Made by a program: the position numbers and the translations under genes
Source of the DNA: Hyphomicrobiales bacterium
GTDB lineage: Bacteria > Pseudomonadota > Alphaproteobacteria > Rhizobiales > Beijerinckiaceae
Direction of reading: 5' to 3'
DNA: 64,000 nucleotides
Assembly: GCA_930633525.1 (NCBI GenBank)
Contig: CAKNFP010000003.1
Span: 62,001 to 126,000, forward strand
The notes under the pieces: generated by a model
Told to the model about the DNA's origin: nothing
Seen by the model: the letters and a program-made list of their open reading frames with translations, nothing else
Database searches by the model: none
Part shown: positions 49,978 through 58,829 of the stretch, in pieces
Layout of the letters: every line of letters begins with the position of its first letter
Position numbering within the stretch: position 1 is the first letter of the stretch

Positions 49978-50493
49978 ATGTCATCGCCACACAGCAAGGA
50001 AGATGAGCTTGTCGCCACTGACGCTATAGACGCTGCAACGTTGCTAGCTGAGAACGCCGCACTTCGAGATCGATTGCTGCGAGCACTAGCAGAAGCTGAA
50101 AACGTTCGGCGACGGGCTGAGCGAGAGGCTGAGGAGACGCGCAAGTTTGCGGTTGCGGAGTTCGCGCGAGAGCTGCTGCCTGTCGTAGACAATCTCCAAC
50201 GCGTAATCGATGCCAAGACGGCCGCACCAAGCGAGCCCGGCGATGCGTTGACGCAGGGCGTGGCCACCACCTTACGGCTCTTTCTCCAAACGCTTGAGCG
50301 CTTTGGAATCAAAAAGATTTCGGCTCTCGGGACGCGTTTCGATCCAACCAGTCATGAAGCCCTTATGGAATCGGCCGATCAGTCGCATCCGCCAGGAACG
50401 GTAACGAACGTCCTGGAGGACGGTTTTACTATTGGCGGACGTCTTCTCCGACCGGCGCGGGTATCGGTGGCCAAGGAGCAGGCCGATGACTGA
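49978..50493 (+). CDS. grpE: GrpE nucleotide exchange factor
   Basis: 171 aa. A coiled coil (NAALRDRLLRALAEAENVRR) is followed by the GrpE head: FARELLPVVDNLQRVIDAKT, then LFLQTLERFGIKKISALGTR, FDPTSHEALME and VTNVLEDGFTIGGRLLRPARV. GrpE drives ADP release from DnaK. No dnaK or dnaJ is in the window, so this copy probably serves the chromosomal DnaK. First gene of the stress island; the ATG at 49978 is chosen from family length. Confidence 0.92.
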   Translation: MSSPHSKEDELVATDAIDAATLLAENAALRDRLLRALAEAENVRRRAEREAEETRKFAVAEFARELLPVVDNLQRVIDAKTAAPSEPGDALTQGVATTLRLFLQTLERFGIKKISALGTRFDPTSHEALMESADQSHPPGTVTNVLEDGFTIGGRLLRPARVSVAKEQADD

Positions 50494-50823
50494 TGTCAAG
50501 GGCAAAGAGAGTGCTGCTCGTCCACCAGCGCGAGCCGGCGCCGCCGGAGCGCTCACCCCGCGTCCGGAAAGACATTGCGTTGCGCCCCCGGGTCGGCTCT
50601 GCCCCAGATCGCCTCCGGGCTCAAGAAAGACTTCCGAAGGAAAACGCTCTGCAGAGCAAACCACGGAAATGCTGTGGCAACGCTCATATGCGAGATGAAA
50701 ACGATGTTGAGAACTGTCTGCGTCAACAAAGAGAAGAATTACCTGTGTGTTGGGCACGAGATCTCACACGAGGTCACGTCGGCGCGTTTTGACAGACGTT
50801 TCGCCATCTGCTGGTGAAGTATC
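50494..50823 (+). other. 330-bp region without a confident gene
   Basis: Several overlapping short frames (starting at 50486, 50493 and 50695) have no recognisable motif and look like chance openings. A small basic or Cys-containing peptide gene cannot be excluded. Nothing else is seen. Confidence 0.3.
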
Positions 50824-51162
50824 ATGCTGTCTGTGCTCCAAGGAGCCGCTGTGTCCCTTGTGGTTCTGACGGGAGGGTCCGTACCAAATTATAGCGCCGA
50901 ACGCTTCTGTCGGGGGATCGCGGAGCTTCTTCACGAACCCGACTACCGGCAGCCATGCATCGAACGCGAGCGTGAGGCACTCAACAGTCTGAAGGCATCA
51001 TGGTCGAAATTCGACGCGCGGGATCGCTCCAGTTGCGTCAGCCTTAGCTCGCTGGGTGCCACGCCCAGCTATGTGGAACTGCTCACCTGCCTCGAGACCG
51101 CACAGGAGATCCGGGAACGCGAGACGCGGGAGCACCTGAAGCAGCGCCGTCGTCGTCCTTGA
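50824..51162 (+). CDS. small exported hypothetical protein
   Basis: 112 aa. The N-terminus MLSVLQGAAVSLVVLTGGSV looks like a signal or anchor sequence. The rest contains cysteines in RFCRGIAELL, YRQPCIERER, RSSCVSLSS and LTCLETAQE, suggesting disulfides in the periplasm. A pattern of C..C and Y-V-E-L-L-x-C is repeated in similar rhizobial proteins of unknown function. No operon partner. Confidence 0.55.
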   Translation: MLSVLQGAAVSLVVLTGGSVPNYSAERFCRGIAELLHEPDYRQPCIEREREALNSLKASWSKFDARDRSSCVSLSSLGATPSYVELLTCLETAQEIRERETREHLKQRRRRP

Positions 51163-51319
51163 AGCGCCGTGGTGCGCGTGACGTCTGTTTCGACCCGATG
51201 GCGACAAATCGCTGGCGCCGCCTGCGTTTCGATTCACGCCCATCTCCGATGCGCGCAACGCGCGACCCGAGCAGCCGAGACTTTGATCTCGGCCGCTGGT
51301 CTGCTTGTTGGAACGCGGT

Positions 51320-51610
51320 TCAACGGTATCCGGCCCGGCTCAAGGCCCAATCGAGTTCACGCAACGATGGTTGGACGAGGACCTGGCCCCCGATCGTGAC
51401 CGTCGGGCTTCCGATCCGGCCACCCGCGATCCATTCGAGCTGGGTTCTTGTTTCTGGATAGGCCTCCCAGTCGATGAATCGATAAGGTACTCCGGCGCGA
51501 TCGAGATGCCGGCGCACCATCATGGTGATGCCGCACCATCTGCTGCCGTAAACCGCTACATCTGCGGTCTGTGGCCGCCTACGAACTGGAGAGTACGCCG
51601 ACGCATACAT
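51320..51610 (-). CDS. glutaredoxin-like protein
   Basis: 96 aa. ADVAVYGSRWCGITMMVRRHL, then GVPYRFIDWEAYPETRTQLEW, GSPTVTIGGQVLVQPS and LRELDWALSRAGY form a glutaredoxin/mycoredoxin-like fold with a single active cysteine (WCGIT) and the cis-Pro TVTI region. It overlaps no gene; the peroxiredoxin gene lies 12 bases upstream in the same direction, so the two likely form a peroxide-reducing pair. Confidence 0.8.
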   Translation of the reverse strand: MYASAYSPVRRRPQTADVAVYGSRWCGITMMVRRHLDRAGVPYRFIDWEAYPETRTQLEWIAGGRIGSPTVTIGGQVLVQPSLRELDWALSRAGYR

Positions 51611-51622
51611 GGTGCATCCTCC

Positions 51623-52354
51623 TCAAGCTGCCTTGGGGGTTGCCAGCCGATCCAGCGCCTCGAACAGCTCGTAGATGTCCGGCACGTGCTGGAGTTTCGG
51701 TGACACTTGAGAGTGGCGAATAACCCCATTCTCATCGACGACGTATAGGGCTCGTTCAGAAAATCCCTCAGCCTCGCGCCAGACCTTATATCGCCGGGCA
51801 ACATCCCCTTTCGGATTGAAGTCGGCCAGCAGCGGGAAGGTCAAGCCGCGCACAGCCGCCCAGGCCCCGTGGCTGTACAGACTGTCGACGGAAATGCCGA
51901 CCACATCGGCGCCACGCTTGCCGAACTCATCGAGCTCGTGCTGATAGAGATCAAGCTGGCGACTGCAGCCTGGGCTCCAGTCGAGCGGATAGAAGGCGAG
52001 AACGACGCGACGCCCTCTATAATCGGACAAGCGCACGATCCGACCATTTGCATCAGGGAGCGCGAAGTCGGGCGCTTGTTCTCCCACGGCGAGCGGGGTG
52101 TTGCGTGCGTCGCCTTCCATCGCGGGTGCGTGCTCATGGAGGTCGACAATGTCCTCGATGGTGGGTCCCGACCGGGATTGGTTCCCGCTGCCCAACGTCT
52201 GGACTCGCCAGAGCTCCTGAACCATCCCGTGGAGCAGCGAAAGCGCCTTCCTTTCGGCGCCGTCCGGTAACTTCGGTGCGAGTGCGGCGAAATCGGCTTC
52301 GAGCTGCTCAATACGGCTCGGCCGGACATTCAACTGACCAGTGTGGCTGTCCAT
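51623..52354 (-). CDS. peroxiredoxin (AhpC/TSA, Bcp-like)
   Basis: 243 aa. A helical N-terminal extension of about 90 residues is followed by a redoxin domain: LAVGEQAPDFALPDANGRIV, then LAFYPLDWSPGCSRQLDLYQ with the peroxidatic cysteine and DVVGISVDSLYSHGAWA. It should reduce peroxides using a thiol partner, likely the glutaredoxin downstream. The N-terminal extension is unusual for Bcp-type enzymes. Confidence 0.85.
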   Translation of the reverse strand: MDSHTGQLNVRPSRIEQLEADFAALAPKLPDGAERKALSLLHGMVQELWRVQTLGSGNQSRSGPTIEDIVDLHEHAPAMEGDARNTPLAVGEQAPDFALPDANGRIVRLSDYRGRRVVLAFYPLDWSPGCSRQLDLYQHELDEFGKRGADVVGISVDSLYSHGAWAAVRGLTFPLLADFNPKGDVARRYKVWREAEGFSERALYVVDENGVIRHSQVSPKLQHVPDIYELFEALDRLATPKAA

Positions 52355-52532
52355 AGCTAAACCTCTTCAATTAGATCCTTTCCGTTGGTTGACGATGTGC
52401 CGTGGTTGTCCGCCGGCACCACGACATCGATATAAGTGCGGTCCACGGCACATGCCAATGAAGCAGCCCGAGGAAACAACGCAATTTCTGACCAGATGTG
52501 ATGGCAAGACGTCTTGTACAAGGAGACCGAAG

Positions 52533-52970
52533 ATGACGGAGAAACGCCGGGTCGTATGCCCGAACTGCGACAGTATCAACGCCGTACCGACCGATCGGCC
52601 AGCCGAAGCCGCAAAGTGTGGGCGTTGCCACGCTAAGTTATTCCAGGGCTTTCCAATCGATCTAAGTTCCGAGCGATTGGAGAGGCACGTCGCGAATTCA
52701 GACATTCCGATTGTGGTAGATTTCTGGGCTCCCTGGTGCGGCCCATGCCGTGCGATGGGGCCAATCTATGCACAGACTACGAAATCGATAGAGCCCAGGG
52801 TTCGGTTCGCCAAGGTGAATGTTGACGAAAACCCCCAGGCTGCGGCGCGATATAGCATCCAGGGGATTCCGGCTTTGGTGGCCTTTCGGGAAGGCAAAGT
52901 CGTGGCGCGTCAGGCGGGCCTGACAGATGCCCAGGCGCTCCGCGGATGGGTGGAGCGGCTGGCGGCCTGA
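52533..52970 (+). CDS. trxC: thioredoxin 2 (TrxC)
   Basis: 145 aa from the ATG at 52533 (AAGGAGA upstream). The N-terminal zinc ribbon (VVCPNCDSIN, then KCGRCHAKLF) is followed by the thioredoxin domain with WAPWCGPCRAMGP and the cis-Pro IQGIPALVAF. This two-part structure is diagnostic for TrxC, a Zn-bound, oxidative-stress-linked thioredoxin. A trx gene is also a usual member of stress-tolerance islands. Confidence 0.92.
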   Translation: MTEKRRVVCPNCDSINAVPTDRPAEAAKCGRCHAKLFQGFPIDLSSERLERHVANSDIPIVVDFWAPWCGPCRAMGPIYAQTTKSIEPRVRFAKVNVDENPQAAARYSIQGIPALVAFREGKVVARQAGLTDAQALRGWVERLAA

Positions 52971-53024
52971 TCGGGTAATAGTAGGTGTCAGAAAAGTGAC
53001 CGTGCCTCTTGAACCGGTAACGGG

Positions 53025-53038
53025 TTGAACTAAATCAC
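53025..53038. promoter_or_regulatory. FNR/FixK-like half-perfect site
   Basis: TTGAACTAAATCAC resembles TTGAT-N4-ATCAA with the left TTGA and right ATCA intact but not the outer bases. It lies about 107 bases before the hsp20 ATG. A Crp/Fnr regulator is encoded at 62339. Weak evidence. Confidence 0.3.
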
Positions 53039-53099
53039 CGAACGCCGGCTGCCACTGTCGGGGCCGGCAGGATCGAGTGGCTGAATCGCCTCATCGATC

Positions 53100-53144
53100 T
53101 GGAATCGATCTTGTATCCATGTTGCTCAAAGGGAGAATGTGGCT
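53100..53144 (+). promoter_or_regulatory. ROSE-like RNA thermometer (putative)
   Basis: TTGCT (53122-53126), a CAAA loop, then GGGAG (53131-53135), the ribosome binding site of hsp20. UUGCU pairing with the Shine-Dalgarno through one G-G mismatch is the conserved 3' hairpin of ROSE elements of rhizobial small heat-shock genes. The upstream part of the leader could form more stems. Melting at high temperature would free the ribosome binding site. Confidence 0.5.
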
Positions 53145-53624
53145 ATGAGCACTGCGTTTGATCTATCTCCGCTGTATCGGTCGAGCGTCGGCTTCGACCG
53201 AATTCTTAACAGTCTCGGAAATGCCGGTCGCTTCGCGACAATCGATGCTTGGCCGCCCTACGACATCGTCAAGACAGGTGACGACGATTATCGCATCGAG
53301 ATGGCGGTGGCTGGATTCACCGAAGACGAGCTGACCGTCACGCAGGAGCAGAGCATGCTCATCGTTGCAGGGCAGAAGTCCGGCGACGATCAGAGCGGAC
53401 GATATCTGCACCGAGGCATTGCGGCTAGGTCTTTCCAACGCCGCTTCGAGCTGGCTGACCACGTGAAGGTCGCAGGCGCGAGCCTAGTCAACGGTCTGCT
53501 GACGATCAGCCTGCAGCGCGAAATCCCCGAGGAAATGAAGCCGCGCCGCATCGCGATCGCGACCACTGACGGGATGGCGAAGGGTAACCGCGATCAACCC
53601 GAACCTCACAAACTAGCCGCCTAA
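53145..53624 (+). CDS. Hsp20 small heat-shock protein, class A (IbpA-like)
   Basis: 159 aa from the ATG at 53145; a GTG at 53139 is too close to the ribosome binding site. The N-terminus FDLSPLYRSSVGFDRILNSL is followed by the alpha-crystallin domain: YDIVKTGDDDYRIEMAVAGF, then LTVTQEQSMLIVAGQK and LVNGLLTISLQREIPEEMKP with the IxI-type end motif. It binds unfolding proteins. Followed 96 bases later by a second, class B hsp20. Confidence 0.93.
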   Translation: MSTAFDLSPLYRSSVGFDRILNSLGNAGRFATIDAWPPYDIVKTGDDDYRIEMAVAGFTEDELTVTQEQSMLIVAGQKSGDDQSGRYLHRGIAARSFQRRFELADHVKVAGASLVNGLLTISLQREIPEEMKPRRIAIATTDGMAKGNRDQPEPHKLAA

Positions 53625-53720
53625 AGCTTCTGCCAGAGGGGGTTTCTTCACGGCGCTGGACGGTACGTCCGGTGCCAACGGCAGAACTTTGCAAACCAGC
53701 TAAGAGAAAGGAGAACAATC

Positions 53721-54227
53721 ATGAGTGTCCGTGACCTTATTCCGTGGGGTCGGAATAACAATCAGGCCCCTTCTGTTTATCGCGACGAGGATCGCAATCC
53801 GTTCCTTTCGTTGCATCGCGAGGTGAACCGCCTGTTCGACGACGTGTTTCGGGGCTTCGACAGCCGGCTGCCCGCGTTTGGTTCGCTCTCGTCGTTCGCC
53901 GGCAGTTGGCCGAGCGTCGAAATCTCCGAAACTGACAAGGAGATCAAAGTGACGGCCGAAATCCCTGGCCTCGAGGAGAAGGACGTCGAGGTTCTGATCG
54001 ATGACGGCGTGCTGACACTGAAAGGCGAGAAGCGTTCCGAGACCGAGGACAAGGAGAAGCAGTTCTCCGAACGCTTTTATGGACGTTTCGAGCGCCGCAT
54101 CCCCCTGGGGGTTGAGGTCGAGGAGGACAAGATCGACGCGCGCTTCAAGAGCGGTGTGCTGAGCATCGTGCTCCCCAAGAGCGCCAAGGCCCAGTCGCAG
54201 GTGAAGCGTATCGCGATCAAGAGCTAA
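53721..54227 (+). CDS. Hsp20 small heat-shock protein, class B/C
   Basis: 168 aa. NPFLSLHREVNRLFDDVFRG, then WPSVEISETDKEIKVTAEIP, the alpha-crystallin core DVEVLIDDGVLTLKGEKR and FKSGVLSIVLPKSAKAQSQ, with C-terminal RIAIKS (I-x-I anchor). AAAGGAGAACAATC precedes the ATG. Two different sHsp classes beside each other mirror shsp20 pairs of stress-tolerance islands. Confidence 0.93.
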   Translation: MSVRDLIPWGRNNNQAPSVYRDEDRNPFLSLHREVNRLFDDVFRGFDSRLPAFGSLSSFAGSWPSVEISETDKEIKVTAEIPGLEEKDVEVLIDDGVLTLKGEKRSETEDKEKQFSERFYGRFERRIPLGVEVEEDKIDARFKSGVLSIVLPKSAKAQSQVKRIAIKS

Positions 54228-54236
54228 CGTATATCG

Positions 54237-54269
54237 CGTCGGTGGCGGGCCAGCGGGCCGCCACCGACG
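54237..54269 (+). terminator. strong stem-loop after the second hsp20
   Basis: CGTCGGTGGCGG and CCGCCACCGACG form a perfect 12-bp stem with a 9-base loop, starting 9 bases after the stop. No T tract follows. Confidence 0.6.
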
Positions 54270-54299
54270 AGATCCTTCGCCAAATTGGGAGGGATAGCA

Positions 54300-55037
54300 A
54301 TGACGGAGAATATCAGACACACCTTGAATACTGGATCGGTTGGACCGACGCGGTCACAGTTCTCTAACGACAACCGCGCGTCGCCACTATCGATGGGGCG
54401 CTCGTTGTTCCCCGAAGACGCGCTCGCGCACATCTACAAGCCGTCCCGCTCGGTGATGACGTCGGGTACGGCTCGCACTAAGGGCTGGAAGCTGCGCTTC
54501 GAGCCGCGGAGCGCGCCTTTCATCGAGCCCCTGATGGGCTGGACGGGCAGTGAGGATACACTGACTCAGGTCGAGCTCAGCTTTCCGACTCTGAAGTCAG
54601 CGGTTCATTACGCGGAGCGGCAAGGCTTGTCCTATGTCATCGAGAGAGGGCGGCAGGCCCCCCGGCATACGAGCACACCAGGGGCGCACATAAACCATCC
54701 CTTCTCCGACGCGACGCTGGCGAAGCTTGGGTTATCGCACCTGCAGCGAAAGTACGGACAGGCTATGGAGGACGCCGCGAATCGGAACGATCCTGCGGGT
54801 CCGGAAACATGGGCGTCGCCGATGGATGTCTTGGCGGACGCGGCGCTGTCGCTAGAGGCCAAACGATCGATTCTAATGAACTGGGCTTACACCGAGTACT
54901 TGATCGATCTGGCGACGAACGAGGGCATGCCCGAGAACAATCGCCCGACGCGACTTGATGAGGTCGAACAGGCGCTGCTTGCGCTCGAATGTCGCGTCGC
55001 TGCGGACGATGCCCGCTCGACACGAAAGGTCGCGTGA
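54300..55037 (+). CDS. NDUFS4-like (complex I accessory) domain protein
   Basis: 245 aa from the ATG at 54300 (GGGAGGGA upstream). ALAHIYKPSRSVMTSGTART, then KGWKLRFEPRSAPFIEPLMG and FPTLKSAVHYAERQGLSYVI match the ETC_C1/NDUFS4 family, a ~100-aa accessory subunit of respiratory complex I. Here it is extended by a C-terminal ~110 residues, including MDVLADAALSLEAKRSILMN and WAYTEYLIDLATNEGMPE. The extra domain and location in a stress island suggest a different, stress-linked role. Function inferred. Confidence 0.75.
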   Translation: MTENIRHTLNTGSVGPTRSQFSNDNRASPLSMGRSLFPEDALAHIYKPSRSVMTSGTARTKGWKLRFEPRSAPFIEPLMGWTGSEDTLTQVELSFPTLKSAVHYAERQGLSYVIERGRQAPRHTSTPGAHINHPFSDATLAKLGLSHLQRKYGQAMEDAANRNDPAGPETWASPMDVLADAALSLEAKRSILMNWAYTEYLIDLATNEGMPENNRPTRLDEVEQALLALECRVAADDARSTRKVA

Positions 55038-55046
55038 GGTGCGACC

Positions 55047-55355
55047 GTGGACCCATTCGTCGTCTTCGATTGCGAGAAGGTCCTGCGGAATCGCTTCGCG
55101 CTGACGGTCGTCGCGGCAGCGCGGAGCAGGGCGCTCAAGACGGGGAGCGCCCCTCGGCTCAAGCGGCCTACCACCGACATCCTCGACCTCGCCCTGCAAG
55201 AGATCGCCGCCGGCGTCTTCACGAGGGACGAGCTTGACCCGTGCCAGCTTGATCGCGACGCCGCGCGGTCGCTGCCGTCGCCGGCCCGCCACCAGCTCCC
55301 TGGCCACGCGGCGGGTGCCACTGCAGCGGTCTCTGGAAGCCAGAACTTTCATTGA
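55047..55355 (+). CDS. RNA polymerase omega-subunit-like protein
   Basis: 102 aa. MDPFVVFDCEKVLRNRFALT, then VVAAARSRALKTGSAPRLK and DILDLALQEIAAGVFTRDE resemble RpoZ (R-F-x-L-x-x-x-A-x-x-R-A core). The C-terminal ~35 residues are not conserved-looking. It starts 9 bases after the NDUFS4-like gene, so the two are co-transcribed. A second omega in a mobile region could alter transcription under stress, but that is speculation. Confidence 0.65.
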   Translation: MDPFVVFDCEKVLRNRFALTVVAAARSRALKTGSAPRLKRPTTDILDLALQEIAAGVFTRDELDPCQLDRDAARSLPSPARHQLPGHAAGATAAVSGSQNFH

Positions 55356-55439
55356 TGATCGTCATCGCGGGAGCACTTTTCGGTGGGGCAATTAACGATC
55401 TGCGGATGATGGATCCAACCGACAAGGAGGAAATAACCA

Positions 55440-55805
55440 ATGGTGAAATCGTTGTCGTCAAACGGCCGGCGGGCCCTCGATGTCGTTAGTCTCGTTGCCG
55501 GTCTCGGTCTTCTGCTGTCGCCCTGGTATCTCGGCTTCACCTCTGACGCCTATGCCGCCTGGAATGCCTGGATCATCGGCGCAGCAATCTCGGTAATCGC
55601 GGTTGTAGCCCTTCTTGCGTTCCACGAGGCCGAGGAGTGGATCAACGGGGTGGCTGGCCTGTGGGCACTCGTTGCACCGTGGGCCCTCGGGTTCTCGGCC
55701 CTAACGGGCGCCATGTGGGCCCACGTAATCGCCGGCGTCGTGGTGGCCTTGGCTTCGGGCGCCTGCATTTGGTTTGCCCACAACCGTATTTGGTCCGCTG
55801 TATGA
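55440..55805 (+). CDS. SPW-repeat membrane protein
   Basis: 121 aa, four membrane helices arranged as two SPW repeats: LLLSPWYLGFTSDAYAAWNA, then LVAPWALGFSALTGAMWAH. The two repeats share (S/A)PW-x-LGF. Inner-membrane protein of unknown function, related in position and size to HdeD-like proteins of stress islands. AGGAGG lies upstream of the ATG. Confidence 0.85.
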   Translation: MVKSLSSNGRRALDVVSLVAGLGLLLSPWYLGFTSDAYAAWNAWIIGAAISVIAVVALLAFHEAEEWINGVAGLWALVAPWALGFSALTGAMWAHVIAGVVVALASGACIWFAHNRIWSAV

Positions 55806-55814
55806 CGGATTGCC

Positions 55815-55846
55815 AAGCTCGGCCCGGTTCATTCCGGGCCGAGCTT
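55815..55846 (+). terminator. strong stem-loop after the SPW gene
   Basis: AAGCTCGGCCCGG and CCGGGCCGAGCTT: perfect 13-bp stem, 6-base loop, 10 bases after the stop. No long T tract. Confidence 0.65.
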
Positions 55847-55900
55847 CAGGCGTCCCGTCTGACCGCAAGCGGAAAGGACGAACCCGATCGTAGAGCTATC

Positions 55901-56278
55901 ATGGGGGTATTCATGAGCAAGAGAGTCACAGTCGTACATCGTTCGATCATTGTTCTCTGCACGATCTTCGTAGCCGCGGTGGGCATTCCTCCTAGCGCCT
56001 TTGGACAGGTCGTTCCCGGATTGGCAGGGCAACTTCCTACGCTCGCGCCGTTGCTAGAGCGCGTTACCCCGGCGGTGGTCGATATCTCCGTCATCTCGGA
56101 AACGCCGACCGCCTCGGGCCGCGCGCGCTGGTCTGATGCGCGGAGATATGATTTTGGCGATCAATCGCACACCGGTGACATCGATCAATGATGTCCGTCG
56201 CTGGACCGCCGATCGGAAGAGCACCCTCGCCGTTGAACTTGTGCGCAACGGCGCGCGTATGCGTCTGATCATCAGGTA
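55901..56278 (+). pseudogene. degP/htrA with catalytic domain deleted
   Basis: The 5' part encodes MSKRVTVVHRSIIVLCTIFV (signal peptide) and then LAPLLERVTPAVVDISVISE, the start of a DegP-type protease. The next bases encode only the end of a PDZ domain: GDMILAINRTPVTSINDVRR, then TLAVELVRNGARMRLIIR, in another frame, ending with TAA at 56278. The protease domain with the H-D-S triad and most of the PDZ domains are missing. A deletion of about 1 kb plus a frame change explains it. Intact degP is part of many stress-tolerance islands. Confidence 0.75.
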
Positions 56279-56293
56279 ATCGGAGCACACTGA

Positions 56294-58159
56294 ATGGAGA
56301 TGGACAGGAAGACCCAGTTCAATATTTGGTACTGGATCGGCGCGTTCTTTTTACTGATGGCGTTTCAGTACCTTTACGCGAGCGCCACTCAAATTGCTCA
56401 AATTCCCTACAGTCAATTCGAGACTTATGTTCGTGATGGCAGGATCGCAGAGGTGGCAGTATCGGACCGGTTTATCCAAGGGCGTTTCAAGGAGCCCGTC
56501 GAGGGCCGGTCCTTCTTCATCACGACGCGCGTCGAGCCCGACCTTGCCCGCGAGCTTCAGCAGCACGGTACCGTCGTCAGCGGCCAGATCGAGAGCACGT
56601 TCCTGCGAGACCTCCTGTCCTGGGTTGTCCCGGTCGTAATCTTCCTTGGCATCTGGATGTTCATGCTCAAACGGGTGGGTGGCGGCATCGGCGGGGGGCT
56701 GATGCAGATCGGCAAGTCCAGAGCAAAAATCTATGTCGAGAAGGACACCGGCGTCACCTTCGAGGACGTCGCCGGCGTCGATGAGGCCAAAGATGAACTC
56801 AAGGAGATCATTGACTTCCTAAGAGATCCCCGCGGGTACGGCCGGCTTGGCGGACGCATGCCGAAGGGCGTGCTGCTCGTCGGTCCGCCTGGAACGGGTA
56901 AAACGCTGCTCGCTAAGGCGGTGGCCGGCGAGGCCGGCGTGCCCTTCTTCTCCATCTCAGGTTCTGAGTTCGTCGAGATGTTCGTCGGCGTAGGCGCAGC
57001 GCGGGTTCGCGATCTGTTCGAGCAGGCGCGTGCCAAGGCGCCTGCGATCATCTTTATCGATGAACTCGACGCGCTCGGCCGCGCGCGGGGCCTCGGACCT
57101 CTTGTGGGTGGCCACGACGAGAAAGAACAGACGCTTAACCAGTTGCTGGTCGAGCTCGACGGTTTCGACTCCTCGACTGGTCTCGTTCTTTTAGCAGCGA
57201 CGAACCGCCCGGAAATCCTTGACCCAGCCCTGCTGCGCGCCGGCCGCTTCGACCGTCAGGTCTTGGTCGACCGGCCCGACAAATCCGGCCGTATCCAGAT
57301 CCTGAACGTGCACCTGAAGAAAGCCAAGCTCGCGTCCGACGTTGACGCGGATAAGATCGCCGCACTCTCGCCCGGTTTCACCGGAGCCGATCTGGCCAAC
57401 CTCGTAAATGAGGCGACGCTGCTGGCAACCCGGCGCAAAGCCGATGCAGTGAGCATGGAAGACTTCAACAACGCCGTCGAACGCATTGTTGCAGGGTTGG
57501 AGAAGCGCAACCGGCTGCTCAACCCGAGAGAACGCGAGATCGTCGCCTATCATGAGACAGGCCACGCGCTGGTCGCCATGGCGCTGCCTGGGGTCGATCC
57601 GGTGCACAAGGTCTCAATAATCCCACGTGGGGTGGGCGCCCTTGGGTACACGATACAGCGCCCGACCGAGGATCGCTTCTTGATGACCCGCGAAGAGTTG
57701 GAGAACAAGATGGCGGTACTGCTTGGCGGAAGGGCTGCCGAGCACATCATCTACGGCCACCTTTCAACGGGCGCCGCCGACGATCTAGCTAAGGTCACTG
57801 ATATCGCGCGCGCCATCGTCACGCGATATGGCATGACCGAAAGGCTCGGCCACGTGGCCCTTGAAAGGGACCGCCGTTCATTTATTGGAACCGATCAGCC
57901 CTACTACGGACCGGAGGAACGCTCCTATTCTGAAAAGACGGCCGCCGAAATTGACGAAGAGGTGAAGCGCATCGTGGAAGAAGCCTTCGCAAGGACCGTC
58001 AGCCTGTTGCAGCAGCGACGCGAGTCATTGGACCGGGTGGCCCGGACGCTGCTCGAAAAAGAGACTCTCGAAGAAAGCGAACTCACCGAGCTAGCGGGAC
58101 AGACGTCCCCTAGAGAAGGCACTCAAGTACGCACAGTTGGAAGCGTACGCGAAAAGTGA
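56294..58159 (+). CDS. ftsH: ATP-dependent zinc metalloprotease FtsH
   Basis: 621 aa, full length. Two N-terminal membrane helices (about 11-30 and 108-125) bracket a periplasmic domain. The AAA module has Walker A GPPGTGKT at 197-204, Walker [15 protein letters not shown] with the NRPE...LLRAGRFDR block, and the protease HETGH at 420-424, with a downstream Asp. FtsH degrades membrane and regulatory proteins. It follows the degP relic and is the extra copy typical of stress islands, not the housekeeping one (no tilS or folP beside it). Confidence 0.95.
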   Translation: MEMDRKTQFNIWYWIGAFFLLMAFQYLYASATQIAQIPYSQFETYVRDGRIAEVAVSDRFIQGRFKEPVEGRSFFITTRVEPDLARELQQHGTVVSGQIESTFLRDLLSWVVPVVIFLGIWMFMLKRVGGGIGGGLMQIGKSRAKIYVEKDTGVTFEDVAGVDEAKDELKEIIDFLRDPRGYGRLGGRMPKGVLLVGPPGTGKTLLAKAVAGEAGVPFFSISGSEFVEMFVGVGAARVRDLFEQARAKAPAIIFIDELDALGRARGLGPLVGGHDEKEQTLNQLLVELDGFDSSTGLVLLAATNRPEILDPALLRAGRFDRQVLVDRPDKSGRIQILNVHLKKAKLASDVDADKIAALSPGFTGADLANLVNEATLLATRRKADAVSMEDFNNAVERIVAGLEKRNRLLNPREREIVAYHETGHALVAMALPGVDPVHKVSIIPRGVGALGYTIQRPTEDRFLMTREELENKMAVLLGGRAAEHIIYGHLSTGAADDLAKVTDIARAIVTRYGMTERLGHVALERDRRSFIGTDQPYYGPEERSYSEKTAAEIDEEVKRIVEEAFARTVSLLQQRRESLDRVARTLLEKETLEESELTELAGQTSPREGTQVRTVGSVREK

Positions 58160-58580
58160 GAAGGACCGCGCAGCAAGGACGGCAAGATCATGCGTGACGG
58201 AGGTTGCGTCATAGGGTCGGTTCCGTATCGGTCTATTAAATGGAGGACTTTGTCGATGACCTCAGGCCTCCATGGCTTCTCAATGGCGCCCAAGGCGCAC
58301 GCAGAATCCCCCGGGATGGCCTCCGGATTAGCGGTCACAAAAACCACAGGCTTTTTCGTCTCCCTAACAACCGCCGATGAGATACTCGTCCCCCAAGGCC
58401 CGTCACGAAGATTGACATCAACGAACGCCAAGTCGGGCGAAGTTTGCAGCGCCGCTACGAGTGCCTCGGTTGCGTCTGCGCCGTTCCTACAACCTCGTGC
58501 CCGCGTCGCTCGAGCACGCTCTTCAGATCCAACGCGAGAAGCCAGTCGTCTTCAACAACCAGGATGCGCAACGGTTTCAT
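58123..58580 (-). pseudogene. frameshifted response-regulator receiver protein
   Basis: From the ATG at 58580: MKPLRILVVEDDWLLALDLK, then SVLERRGHEVVGTA, after which that frame stops. The next frame continues ADATEALVAALQTSPDLAFV, then DVNLRDG (phosphorylated Asp), VVFVTANPEAIPG and IEKPWRPEVIDKVL (Thr and Lys). Joined, it is a complete single-domain receiver. One indel near 58485 separates the halves: pseudogene or sequencing error. Its 3' end overlaps the 3' end of ftsH by 37 bases (convergent). It may partner the kinase at 59215. Confidence 0.7.
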
Positions 58581-58829
58581 TGCACGTCCTCCACTCGGCA
58601 CTGTCATGGGTCTAAATCACCGACATAGTGGTCCTTGCCATTCCGGCTATTTAACGGCCGTCATTTCTACTTGGTTCCCCCCGTCGAAGAGACGCGGACG
58701 CTTTCGCGATGCGTCGACGCCCGCCCGCAGGGGGCAAGGTGGGTCGCAAGGGACACCTGACGAGGCAAGCCACGGCGTGAGCACCTATGCGAGCGATTGC
58801 GACGCTTCATGCGCGGAGAGCGATTTCTG

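Noticed and set aside
50486..50817. Short frames after grpE
   Set aside because: Overlap each other, lack motifs and have no convincing ribosome binding site.
53025..53038. FNR/FixK box as firm regulatory link to the Crp/Fnr gene
   Set aside because: Outer consensus bases are missing and only one such site was seen; kept as a low-confidence feature only.
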